This document shows, in pieces, positions 1-6,937 of a stretch of 15,648 nucleotides of DNA. The position numbers and the translations under genes were made by a program. Under the pieces are notes generated by a model. The model searched no databases and was not told where the DNA came from. It was given only the letters and a program-made list of their open reading frames with translations. The stretch's first letter is position 1; each line of letters begins with the position of its first letter. Source of the DNA: Clostridia bacterium (GTDB lineage: Bacteria; Bacillota; Clostridia; Peptostreptococcales; Anaerovoracaceae); the NCBI GenBank assembly GCA_024403215.1, contig JAKSSJ010000021.1:1-15648 (forward strand), in the 5' to 3' direction.

Positions 1-561
1 GAGATCCTCGTCTGGCGTAAGAGCCGTGTAGCAATCATCTCCACCCGCCAGAGCCTTCCTGCCCTCTTCCATGAATTCTGCAGCGTCAGCAAAGCCCTCA
101 GGAAGCTCCTTTGGCCTAAAACAAACAAAAAGCTTAACATTTAAAAGCTTATCCTTATTTGCTGCCAAAAGCTCTGCATAAGAACCTGTGCAAAACACAA
201 GCTCTGAATCAGAGTGATTGATTACGTTTATTAGGTCCTTTTCAGGAAGCTCTTTATCTACAGGAACAAAGGCATTATCAGATCCAAGAACAGTAATCTG
301 GGAAAGAATCCACTCATAGCAATTCTCACCAACCATTGCAATTTTTGAATTTGTAAATCCTGCGCGAATAATTGCTGTTCCTAAGGCATTAATATTATCA
401 TGATGCTCTTTATATGTAACTTGCTTATCCTGCTTATTTTCAGTAAATCTAAAAGCGACCTTGTCTGGATGAGCAAGGACCCTTTTAGCAATCATTTCCT
501 TAAAGTCGGAAAATGGTTCAACCTCATAAAATGGATAATTGTGTTTTAGGTTTTTGTCCAT
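1..561 (-). CDS. AMP-binding acyl-CoA synthetase, N-terminal part (runs off left edge)
   Basis: The start codon is ATG at 561-559, and 187 codons are visible before the window ends. An AAGGTG ribosome binding site lies at 574-569, 7 nt before the ATG. The visible part matches the N-terminal half of adenylate-forming long-chain acyl-CoA synthetases: residues near 35 read KVAFRF, then a VTYKEH-type segment (the usual 'TY.E' block), then IAMVGENCYEWI, the hallmark IGEN.xEW block, followed by FVPVDKELP (usual G.V.VPL..) and SELVFCTG. Members of this family activate a carboxylic acid with ATP to an acyl-adenylate and then form the CoA thioester. The P-loop-like signature (TSGTTG..K) and the C-terminal lid domain would lie beyond the left edge, so substrate class and integrity cannot be judged. 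It diverges from the lipid kinase gene at 728, which suggests but does not prove a lipid-related setting. Confidence 0.87.
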   Translation of the reverse strand, partial: MDKNLKHNYPFYEVEPFSDFKEMIAKRVLAHPDKVAFRFTENKQDKQVTYKEHHDNINALGTAIIRAGFTNSKIAMVGENCYEWILSQITVLGSDNAFVPVDKELPEKDLINVINHSDSELVFCTGSYAELLAANKDKLLNVKLFVCFRPKELPEGFADAAEFMEEGRKALAGGDDCYTALTPDEDL

Positions 562-617
562 AAAATTTCACCTTTATTTCATTGTATTATATCATTTTTT
601 TAGTTAAAATTATAGTA
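562..617. promoter_or_regulatory. Divergent promoter region, acyl-CoA synthetase / lipid kinase
   Basis: This is a very AT-rich stretch. On the minus strand a perfect TATAAT at 591-586 lies about 12 nt before the AAGGTG site of the acyl-CoA synthetase; its -35 is poor. On the plus strand TTGTAT (582-587), a 17-bp spacer and TAAAAT (605-610) form a plausible promoter for the lipid kinase with a start near 617. The two promoters overlap, so the polymerases would compete. The assignment rests only on motif matches. Confidence 0.5.
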
Positions 618-629
618 ATTTGTGGATGA

Positions 630-719
630 GCCCGCTGCGCGGGCCCAGGCAAAATTTGTTGAAGCGCTGCCAGCAAATCAGCGCAAAAAGCTGCCAGAAA
701 GGCAGCAATAGAAATCTGG
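630..719 (+). promoter_or_regulatory. GC-rich structured 5' leader with three hairpins and alternative pairings
   Basis: Three stem-loops follow one another before the lipid kinase start: GCCCGC/GCGGGC (630-635 with 639-644, 3-nt loop), GCGCTG/CAGCGC (664-669 with 679-684), and GCTGCC/GGCAGC (690-695 with 701-706, loop AGAAA). The segment GCTGCC also occurs at 666-671, so the arm at 701-706 can pair with either copy. CCAGA at 694-698 is complementary to TCTGG at 715-719, just before the start codon. The region is clearly richer in GC than its flanks. No T-run follows any hairpin, so it is not an intrinsic terminator. It matches no riboswitch class I recognise. Confidence 0.45.
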
Positions 720-727
720 TAATCAAA

Positions 728-1621
728 ATGAAATCACTTTTATTAATAATTAATCCGGTTGCGGGTAAGCTTAGAGCCCGCTCGGCACTATTTGAAATCG
801 TTAATGAATTCTGCAAAGCCGGCTACAAGGTTGAAACTCAAATTACCCAGTATCGTGGCCATGGCAGTGAGCTGGCAAGCAAGGCTGAAAAAAGAGGTTT
901 TGATGCCGTAGTTTGCGTTGGTGGAGACGGAACTCTAAATGAAGTTATAACTGGCCTTCTTAAGAATAAGGACAAGGCTAAGGTTAAGCTTGGTTATATT
1001 CCAGCAGGTTCAACAAATGATTTTGCAGACACTTTAGGACTATCTCCTATTCCAACTCAGGCTGCAAAAAATATCACAAAAATGGATGCCGTATCCTTGG
1101 ATATAGGAAGATTTAATGACAGCAGAAACTTTAGCTACATTGCCTCATTTGGCGCTTTCTCTGCAACTTCATATTCTGCACCTCAGGATTTAAAAAATGC
1201 ATTCGGACATTTTGCATATCTGCTGGAGGGACTAAAAGAACTTGGAAATATTCACTCGCACAAGGTTTATGCAACTGCTGACGGAAAAGAATATTACGGA
1301 AATTATATTTACGGATCTGTAAGCAACACAACATCTGTTGCTGGAATCGTAAAGCTTCCAGAAAAGATGGTAGACCTTCATGACGGAAAATTTGAAGTCA
1401 TACTTGTTAAAAAACCAAAAGATCTCATTCAGCTAAATGAGATCATTACTGGCATTACCCTTTCTGATTTTAATGGAGAGATGTTTGATTTCTTTACAAC
1501 CTCGGATGTCTCATTCCAAATTGGTAAAAATGTGCCTTGGACGCTAGACGGCGAAAAGGCAGAAGGCAGCAACTTTGTTCATATAGAGAATCTAAGGTCT
1601 GCAGTTCAGCTTATGTGTTAA
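728..1621 (+). CDS. Diacylglycerol kinase (DagK/YegS/BmrU-family lipid kinase)
   Basis: This 297-residue protein has the DAGK catalytic fold. Near the N terminus it reads LLIINPVAGK (nucleotide-binding strand and loop), then VVCVGGDGTLNEV, the family's GGDGT signature, then GYIPAGSTNDFA, and near the C terminus TLDGE, which holds the Asp/Glu of the active site. The family phosphorylates diacylglycerol or related lipids with ATP, recycling diacylglycerol released by glycerophosphate polymer synthesis and feeding phosphatidate back to phospholipid synthesis; the LTA-synthase-type enzyme at 7141 would produce such diacylglycerol. I chose ATG 728 because the protein then begins with MKSLLLIINPVAGK, as homologues do; an in-frame upstream extension to TTG 620 would translate the hairpin leader into unnatural sequence. 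No clear Shine-Dalgarno site precedes the ATG. The gene converges on the TetM-like gene and shares its terminator. Confidence 0.9.
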   Translation: MKSLLLIINPVAGKLRARSALFEIVNEFCKAGYKVETQITQYRGHGSELASKAEKRGFDAVVCVGGDGTLNEVITGLLKNKDKAKVKLGYIPAGSTNDFADTLGLSPIPTQAAKNITKMDAVSLDIGRFNDSRNFSYIASFGAFSATSYSAPQDLKNAFGHFAYLLEGLKELGNIHSHKVYATADGKEYYGNYIYGSVSNTTSVAGIVKLPEKMVDLHDGKFEVILVKKPKDLIQLNEIITGITLSDFNGEMFDFFTTSDVSFQIGKNVPWTLDGEKAEGSNFVHIENLRSAVQLMC

Positions 1622-1666
1622 AAATAAAAACTCCGTGCCACATGGCACGGAATTTTTTATTTTACT
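1622..1666. terminator. Bidirectional intrinsic terminator between lipid kinase and TetM-like gene
   Basis: The stem TCCGTGCC (1632-1639) / GGCACGGA (1644-1651) with loop ACAT is followed on the plus strand by ATTTTTTATTTT and on the minus strand by GTTTTTATTTTT. It therefore serves both converging genes. The minus-strand stop codon at 1659-1657 lies inside the plus-strand T-run, so the two transcripts overlap by a few bases. Confidence 0.92.
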
Positions 1667-4230
1667 AAATCTTTAAAGGTAAAGCCTTTGGCTCTTTGCT
1701 CCGCAAGAATTTGTTCTATATCTAGCTTTGATTGCATGACAATAGCAATAAACTCCCTAGATGACATTCTCATAATGCCTGCCCTAAGCGCAGCAAGCTG
1801 TATCATACCGTCTGAACTTACAATATTAACATTAAAGTTCTTTCCAATTTCTCTTGCAAGCTTTTCTATAAAGAAATCAGCGCTCTCTCCCTCTTTGGTA
1901 TAAACAATATTTACGCCTTCCTCATTTTGTTTAGAGCCAACTCCGCCTTTTACCTTATATGCATCAAAAACAACAGATAGCTCGCAGGCTCTAAAGCTGC
2001 TGTAGTCTTTAAGGATATCAACTAAAGCATCTGCTGCTATTTCAAGGCTTAGGCCAGAAAGCTCTTTAAGCTCATCCCATGCAAAAATCAGATTATATCC
2101 ATCAATTATGAAATAGTCTTTTTTGCCGCTATTCATCTTTTGCTTTTGCTCGTAAGAATCATAAGTTGCTTTAGAATATTTTGGACGTTTAATTGGTCCA
2201 AATTCTTTTAGCATTATCTCTTCCAATTCCTTTTCATCAAAATCAATATTTCCGCTTTTAATTTTTGGAGCTGTAATCTCTGGAGCATCGCCAGCAAAGC
2301 TTATGCCGCTATCAACATGCATAAACTCCTGAGCCTTATCCCAAGGCACATTAACTCCAGCGCCGTGTGAACAGAACACTGAATCCGCAGAATTCTCAAG
2401 ATCTCTTTCTGGCTCATATCCAATTTCCTCAATTACCTTTTCGGTGTTGTGGCATGGATAGTAGCCGCAAAAGCTGAGCGTAATTTTTCCTTCTCCTTTT
2501 GTATAGGACAAAAGCGTATTTTGGTAATGAGAAAGCTCCGATGCAGGTCCTCTGCCTGTGATGCTCATTGCAGCATTTTCGCCTTCTCCAAAACTTATTG
2601 GCGCATCAAACACGCAGGCCATTGCTTTTGCATCTGAAATTGCTCGCCCTATTGCACTTTCTGGAACATCTATTGTAAAGTCATAGTAAGGCTCTAATAA
2701 AACATTCTTAGCCTTCATAAGGCCCTGCCTTACTGCGCGGTAAGTTGCTTGTCTAAAATCTCCGCCTTCTGTATGTTTAAGATGAGCTCTTCCTGCAACA
2801 AGAGTAATCCTCATGTCTGTGATTGGATTTCCTGTAAGAACTCCGAGATGTTTTTTCTCAGCAAGATTTGTTAATATGAGGCGCTGCCAATTAAGATCAA
2901 GAACGTCCAGGGAGCACGCTGATTCAAATACAACACCAGATCCAAACGGAAGCGGTTCCATAAGAAGATGAACCTCAGCGTAATGCTTTAGTGGTTCAAA
3001 ATGACCCATTCCTTCTACTGCTTCTTCAATTGTTTCCCTATATACAATCTTGCCTGTGCTTATTTCAACTTCAATTCCAAAGCGATCCAAAATTATTTGC
3101 TTTAGAACCTCAATCTGAATCTCGCCCATAAGCTGCATTTCTATTTCTTTGTTCTTTTCATTCCAAACTATTCTAAGGTTTGGATCTTCTTCAGAGAGCT
3201 CTTTAAATTTTGTAAAGCAAACAAAAGGATCAGTGCCATCAAGAATTTTAATTCCATAATTTAAGACTGGCATAAGAAGAGGCTTTTTGGCATCCTTTGA
3301 AATTCCAAGTCCCTCTCCTGCAAAGCTTTTTTCAAGTCCAACAAGAGCATAAACATTGCCTTCTTCTGCCGCTTGCACTGCCTCAAATTTATTTCCGTTA
3401 TAGATTCTTATCTGAGAAATCTTTTCATCAGCTATAACATCTCTTACGCCTATGCTGCCAGAATTAACCTTGATATGAGTAAGTCTTACTCCTTTTTCAT
3501 CCCTTGTAATTTTATATACCGTAGCTCCAAAAGCTGCATCAGCTTTCTTTTGCATGCTATGAGCATTTACTAATTTTTCAAAGCTTTTTAAAAACTCTTC
3601 TATTCCATCAAGTTTTAAAGCAGATCCAAAATAGCATGGGAAAATTTTTCTTTCAAATATTAAGCGAGAAAGCGTTTCATCTGAAAGAGCTCCCTTTTCA
3701 AAGAACTCTTCCATTGCAGCCTCATCTGTTTCTGCAGCTTTCTCAAACGAGCCACTTATTTCTTCAATATCTAAAACAGGACTTTCCATCTTTTGATTGA
3801 GCTCAAGCAAAATCTCCTCACGGCTGCGTCCTGCAATATCCATCTTATTAACCCAAACAAAACATGGGATATTATATTTTTTTAGCAAATTAATAAGCGT
3901 CTTAGTGTGGCTTTGAACTCCATCTGGTCCTGATACAACTAAAATTGCACAGTCTAAAACTGCAAGCGTTCTTTCCATCTCAGACGAAAAATCTATATGG
4001 CCAGGAGTGTCCAATAGATTTACATGCAAATTACCTACATCAAAAACAGCCTGCTTTGAAAAGATAGTTATTCCCCTATCCTTTTCAATGTAGTTTGTGT
4101 CAAGGTAAGCATCCTTATGATCCACCCTGCCCTGTTTTGAAATTGTGCCTGTCGTAAATAGCAATGCTTCTGCCATGCTTGTCTTGCCAGCATCAACATG
4201 AGCAAGCATTCCGACTACAATGTTGTTCAT
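1657..4230 (-). CDS. TetM-like ribosome GTPase fused to a Rae1/YacP-type NYN endonuclease domain
   Basis: This 857-residue protein has two parts. Residues 1 to about 645 form a complete EF-G/TetM-type translational GTPase: P-loop AHVDAGKT (10-17), switch I RGIT (52-55), DTPGH (74-78), NKMD (128-131), GSAL near 202-205, then the beta-barrel and domains III-V. After a linker with a conserved-looking FGPIKRPKY segment (678-685) comes a NYN/PIN-like nuclease domain (about 703-830). Its motifs match Bacillus YacP/Rae1: DGYNLI from D710, VVFDAYKVKG with D756, VYTKEGESAD with E782 and D785, and SSD with D807. The acidic metal-binding residues are all present. Rae1 is known to cleave mRNA in the ribosomal A site; TetM-type GTPases enter that site. 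The inferred role is therefore ribosome-entry-coupled mRNA cleavage or rescue. At 479-493 (AGRAHLKHTEGGDFR) the protein lacks the YYSPVS-type loop that classical TetM uses to expel tetracycline, so drug resistance is doubtful. It begins MNNIVVGMLAHVD, matching the family start, without a Shine-Dalgarno site. Annotation pipelines would probably call it a tetracycline resistance protein. Confidence 0.9.
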   Translation of the reverse strand: MNNIVVGMLAHVDAGKTSMAEALLFTTGTISKQGRVDHKDAYLDTNYIEKDRGITIFSKQAVFDVGNLHVNLLDTPGHIDFSSEMERTLAVLDCAILVVSGPDGVQSHTKTLINLLKKYNIPCFVWVNKMDIAGRSREEILLELNQKMESPVLDIEEISGSFEKAAETDEAAMEEFFEKGALSDETLSRLIFERKIFPCYFGSALKLDGIEEFLKSFEKLVNAHSMQKKADAAFGATVYKITRDEKGVRLTHIKVNSGSIGVRDVIADEKISQIRIYNGNKFEAVQAAEEGNVYALVGLEKSFAGEGLGISKDAKKPLLMPVLNYGIKILDGTDPFVCFTKFKELSEEDPNLRIVWNEKNKEIEMQLMGEIQIEVLKQIILDRFGIEVEISTGKIVYRETIEEAVEGMGHFEPLKHYAEVHLLMEPLPFGSGVVFESACSLDVLDLNWQRLILTNLAEKKHLGVLTGNPITDMRITLVAGRAHLKHTEGGDFRQATYRAVRQGLMKAKNVLLEPYYDFTIDVPESAIGRAISDAKAMACVFDAPISFGEGENAAMSITGRGPASELSHYQNTLLSYTKGEGKITLSFCGYYPCHNTEKVIEEIGYEPERDLENSADSVFCSHGAGVNVPWDKAQEFMHVDSGISFAGDAPEITAPKIKSGNIDFDEKELEEIMLKEFGPIKRPKYSKATYDSYEQKQKMNSGKKDYFIIDGYNLIFAWDELKELSGLSLEIAADALVDILKDYSSFRACELSVVFDAYKVKGGVGSKQNEEGVNIVYTKEGESADFFIEKLAREIGKNFNVNIVSSDGMIQLAALRAGIMRMSSREFIAIVMQSKLDIEQILAEQRAKGFTFKDLVK

Positions 4231-4287
4231 TTTATGATATAATATTAAGAGTTTAAAGGCTGCGGCGCCTTATCGCTGCTATACAAA
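4231..4287. promoter_or_regulatory. 57-bp divergent promoter between TetM-NYN fusion and ylmH
   Basis: On the plus strand an extended -10 element, TGATATAAT (4235-4243), predicts ylmH transcription from about 4250. The resulting leader of about 38 nt holds a small hairpin, AAGGC (4256-4260) with GCCTT (4267-4271), and no Shine-Dalgarno site. On the minus strand the AT-rich stretch just before the fusion gene (TATTAT at 4244-4239, TATATC at 4241-4236) could act as a -10 placing the start within a few bases of the ATG; no good -35 is visible. Two divergent transcripts must share these 57 bp. Confidence 0.5.
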
Positions 4288-5037
4288 ATGATTAAAGACG
4301 ACGAATTACTAATTGCAACAATTGAAGATAAAATATTTCACTCGCAAAACCAAAACATTGTGACTCACACTGGCTTTCTAGATGGACGCCAATGCGCCTT
4401 GGTCCTTCAAAATTTTAAAGGCACTAAGTTTGTTCTTTGGGGAGGTTTTGAAGATGCTCAAAGACGAGTCATGGTAATCCTTCCAGACTACTATGATGCC
4501 ATCAATGAGGATAATGATCCTCTTGCTCTTATAAGAGTTACCGCTCCAAAAGCAGCAAAGCCTCTTGACCACCGCGACTACTTAGGTTCAATTTTGGGAC
4601 TTCAAATCACCCGCGATGTTATTGGTGATATTATTGTATCACAACATGGGGCCGATATCATAGTCCTCAAAAGCATTGCAGACTTTCTTCTTTTAAATTA
4701 CACTCAAGTTGGAAACACTAATGTTACTTGCGAGCTTAAGCCTATCTCAGAAATTGATACTGGCATTGAAACAATTAAAGAAAAATCAGATACTGTAGCA
4801 TCTCTAAGACTTGATAATGTACTTGCAAGCATCTACAATTTTTCTAGAACCAAATCACAGGGAGCTATCAAAAGCGGCCTTGTGTACTTAAATAATGTTC
4901 AGTGCATTAAACCAGATGCCACCGTTTCTGAAGGAGATAAAATTGTTTTAAGAGGCCGCGGCAAGGCTGTACTAAAAGAAGTCGGAGGAACTACTAAAAA
5001 GGGTCGCCTCTATATCAAAATAGATCAATATGTATAA
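4288..5037 (+). CDS. ylmH: YlmH-family S4-domain RNA-binding protein
   Basis: This 249-residue protein has the YlmH layout: an N-terminal region with THTGFLDGRQ (about 26-35) and FVLWGGFEDAQRRV (about 48-61), a central segment with HRDYLGSILGLQITRDVIGDI (the YlmH-type RNA-binding-associated domain), and a C-terminal S4 domain from about residue 175 (SLRLDNVLASIYNFSRTKS, then IKSGLVYLNN and EGDKIVLRGRGK). The S4 domain binds structured RNA. In Bacillus, YlmH binds the 50S subunit and has been linked to ribosome-associated quality control, overlapping in function with RqcP. Usually ylmH sits in the ylm cluster near ftsZ/divIVA; here it is alone and diverges from the TetM-NYN gene, which gives both genes a ribosome-rescue theme. 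There is no Shine-Dalgarno site before the ATG. It ends at a terminator shared with etfA. Confidence 0.9.
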   Translation: MIKDDELLIATIEDKIFHSQNQNIVTHTGFLDGRQCALVLQNFKGTKFVLWGGFEDAQRRVMVILPDYYDAINEDNDPLALIRVTAPKAAKPLDHRDYLGSILGLQITRDVIGDIIVSQHGADIIVLKSIADFLLLNYTQVGNTNVTCELKPISEIDTGIETIKEKSDTVASLRLDNVLASIYNFSRTKSQGAIKSGLVYLNNVQCIKPDATVSEGDKIVLRGRGKAVLKEVGGTTKKGRLYIKIDQYV

Positions 5038-5040
5038 CAA

Positions 5041-5067
5041 AAAAGCAGGGCATCTGCCCTGCTTTTT
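5041..5067. terminator. Bidirectional intrinsic terminator between ylmH and etfA
   Basis: A perfect 11-bp stem, AAAAGCAGGGC (5041-5051) with GCCCTGCTTTT (5056-5066), has loop ATCT and is flanked by A/T runs on both sides, so it works in both directions for the converging ylmH and etfA genes. Confidence 0.93.
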
Positions 5068-5081
5068 AATTATAAACTATA

Positions 5082-6086
5082 TTATGCTCTTGCCTTCTTG
5101 ATTTCTTCAATAAGTACAGGGAGTACTTGGAAGAGATCTCCAACAACGCCGTAGTCAGCAATGTTGAAAATAGGAGCATCTGGATCCTTGTTGATAGCGA
5201 TTACGCAATCAGCTCCGCCAATACCAGCAGCGTGCTGGATAGCACCAGAAATTCCGCAAGCAATGTAGATCTTTGGAGCAACAGTCTTACCTGTTTGTCC
5301 AACCTGGTGAGCATGTGAAATCCAACCAGAGTCTACTGCAGCACGGGATGCACCAACAACACCGTGAAGTGCGTCAGCAGCTTCCTTAATAATTCCGAAT
5401 CCTTCTGGACCACCAACTCCACGTCCACCGGAAACGATGATTTCAGCGCCTTCAAGATCAACGCCTTCGCCTTCCATATCCTTGAGAACTTCAAGAATTT
5501 GTGTTCTGATTTGATCAGCAGCAACATGGAAATCTTCATTAACGATTTCTGCATGTGGAGCAACTGGTTCGGACTTCTTGAATACTGATGGTCTTACTGT
5601 ACCCATCTGTGGTCTGCTATTAGGGCAAAGAATTGTTGCCATAAGGTTACCACCGAATGCTGGACGTGTCCAAGCAACGTTTCCAGATTCTTCATCAATA
5701 TCAAGCTGTGTGCAGTCAGCTGTAAGACCTGTCTTAAGGTTGCAGCTTACTCTTGGTCCAAGGTCTCTACCGTTGTTTGTAGCACCGATAAGAATTGTTG
5801 TTGGACCATATTTTTCAATTAAGTGTACGAGTGCGATTTCATAAGCATCTGTTGAGTAATCCTTGTATTCTGGACCTTCAACAACGATAACCTGATCTGC
5901 ATCGTGAGCAGCAGCAGCTTCTACTGCCTTCTTTGTATCTCCACCGATAACTACAGCAACGAGCTTTCCGCCCTGCTTGTTAGCCATCATTCTACCTGGT
6001 GTTAAAAGTTCGATACCTACATTCTTGTATCCGCCATCAGGAGTAGTCTCAACGAAGACCCATAAATCTTTTGTCTTTGCTTCCAT
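5082..6086 (-). CDS. etfA: Electron transfer flavoprotein alpha subunit
   Basis: EtfA carries the principal FAD of the heterodimeric electron transfer flavoprotein, which shuttles electrons between flavin dehydrogenases and other acceptors in the cytoplasm. The 334-residue length is normal. The FAD-binding C-terminal domain is intact: IIVSGGRGVGGPEGF (about 216-230), GASRAAVDSGW (246-255), VGQTGK (262-267) and IYIACGISGAIQH (273-285). The N terminus, LWVFVETTPDGGYKNVGIELL, is the usual alpha-subunit opening. The gene has a strong AAGGAGG site at 6100-6094 that overlaps the etfB stop codon, so the two subunits should be made in a balanced, coupled way. Whether the complex bifurcates electrons cannot be decided by reading alone. 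No acyl-CoA dehydrogenase or other redox partner lies beside the pair. Confidence 0.95.
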   Translation of the reverse strand: MEAKTKDLWVFVETTPDGGYKNVGIELLTPGRMMANKQGGKLVAVVIGGDTKKAVEAAAAHDADQVIVVEGPEYKDYSTDAYEIALVHLIEKYGPTTILIGATNNGRDLGPRVSCNLKTGLTADCTQLDIDEESGNVAWTRPAFGGNLMATILCPNSRPQMGTVRPSVFKKSEPVAPHAEIVNEDFHVAADQIRTQILEVLKDMEGEGVDLEGAEIIVSGGRGVGGPEGFGIIKEAADALHGVVGASRAAVDSGWISHAHQVGQTGKTVAPKIYIACGISGAIQHAAGIGGADCVIAINKDPDAPIFNIADYGVVGDLFQVLPVLIEEIKKARA

Positions 6087-6098
6087 TGTATTTCCTCC

Positions 6099-6899
6099 TT
6101 ACATAACACCATTCTCAGAAAGCTTAGCAAAGAGTGTCTTTGCAGCTTCTGCTGGATCAGCTACTTCAATCTTAAGTCCTGCCTTCTTTCTTTCTGGGCA
6201 GAATGACTTCTTTACTTTTGTTGGGGAACCCTTAAGACCGCATTCTTCTGCAGCAAGTCCTAAATCAGCAAATCCGAGTGTAGGAATTTCTGCCTTGTTT
6301 GCAGCAAGTTTTCTCTTGATAGTCGGGAATCTTGGATCCCAAGATGGCTTTGTGAAAGTGAGAAGACATGGCATCTTAACTCCGATAATCTGAGCGCCTT
6401 CTTCTGTTTCCTTCTTAACTTTTACGATATCTCCAGCAACTTCGCACTCGAGACCGTAAGTAACCTGTGGATAACCGAGGTGTTCGCCAATTTCTGGACC
6501 AACCTGTGCTGTATCTCCATCGATAGCCTGCTTACCACAGAAAATGATGTCAAACTTTCCTTCGATTTCTTCAATCTTCTTGATTGCAGCGGAAAGAATT
6601 AAGCTTGTAGCAAGAGTATCGGATCCTCCGAATTCTCTTCCAGAAACAAGATAAGCCTTATCAGCAGCAATAGCTAAGCTTTCCTTAAGTACAGCTGTAG
6701 CCTGTGGTGGACCCATTGCAACTACTACGAGTTTAGCATCTGGGTTCTGATCCTTAACGCGTGCAGCAGCTTCCAGAGCATAACCATCAAATGGATTTAA
6801 AATGCTAGGTACGCCGTCACGGATAAGTGTGTTGGTAACCGGATCAATCTTAATTTCGGTTGTATCTGGTACCTGCTTGACACAAACAAGCATATTCAT
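6099..6899 (-). CDS. etfB: Electron transfer flavoprotein beta subunit
   Basis: EtfB binds the second nucleotide (AMP, or a second FAD in bifurcating types) and pairs with EtfA. The 266-residue protein opens with MNMLVCVKQVPDTTEIKID, typical of clostridial EtfB, and holds the family stretch CGKQAIDGDTAQVGPEIGEHLG near residues 121-142. The start is ATG 6899, set by an AAGGAGG site at 6914-6908; a second in-frame ATG two codons later is less well spaced. It is the first gene of the etfBA operon, with a leader of about 70 nt bearing a palindrome and a hairpin. The clostridial flavour suggests, but does not prove, an electron-bifurcating complex. Confidence 0.95.
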   Translation of the reverse strand: MNMLVCVKQVPDTTEIKIDPVTNTLIRDGVPSILNPFDGYALEAAARVKDQNPDAKLVVVAMGPPQATAVLKESLAIAADKAYLVSGREFGGSDTLATSLILSAAIKKIEEIEGKFDIIFCGKQAIDGDTAQVGPEIGEHLGYPQVTYGLECEVAGDIVKVKKETEEGAQIIGVKMPCLLTFTKPSWDPRFPTIKRKLAANKAEIPTLGFADLGLAAEECGLKGSPTKVKKSFCPERKKAGLKIEVADPAEAAKTLFAKLSENGVM

Positions 6900-6918
6900 G
6901 ATGTGTTCCTCCTTAAAA

Positions 6919-6934
6919 AAATGTAATTACATTT
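6919..6934. promoter_or_regulatory. Perfect 16-bp palindrome just upstream of etfB ribosome binding site
   Basis: AAATGTAATTACATTT is a perfect palindrome lying 4 bp from the AAGGAGG site, between the predicted transcription start and the start codon. It could be an operator for a dimeric repressor acting as a roadblock, or in RNA a 6-bp stem with an AATT loop beside the ribosome binding site. I do not recognise a specific regulator for it. Confidence 0.5.
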
Positions 6935-6937
6935 GGA

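Noticed and set aside
630..644. GC-rich hairpin as intrinsic terminator
   Set aside because: No T-run follows on either strand, and no gene transcribes into it from the outside.
620..727. N-terminal extension of the lipid kinase from TTG 620 (or ATG 626)
   Set aside because: The frame is open, but the extension would translate the hairpin-rich leader into a Lys/Arg/Gln-rich stretch unlike the family; homologues start at the strand with INPVAGK, as ATG 728 gives.
1657..4230. Acquired tetracycline resistance gene
   Set aside because: The GTPase part is TetM-like, but the drug-site loop differs, a nuclease domain is fused on, and there is no mobile-element context.
5977..6393. Plus-strand frame of 138 codons opposite etfA/etfB
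   Set aside because: It is antisense to two clear ETF genes, spans their junction and has no translation signal or family resemblance.
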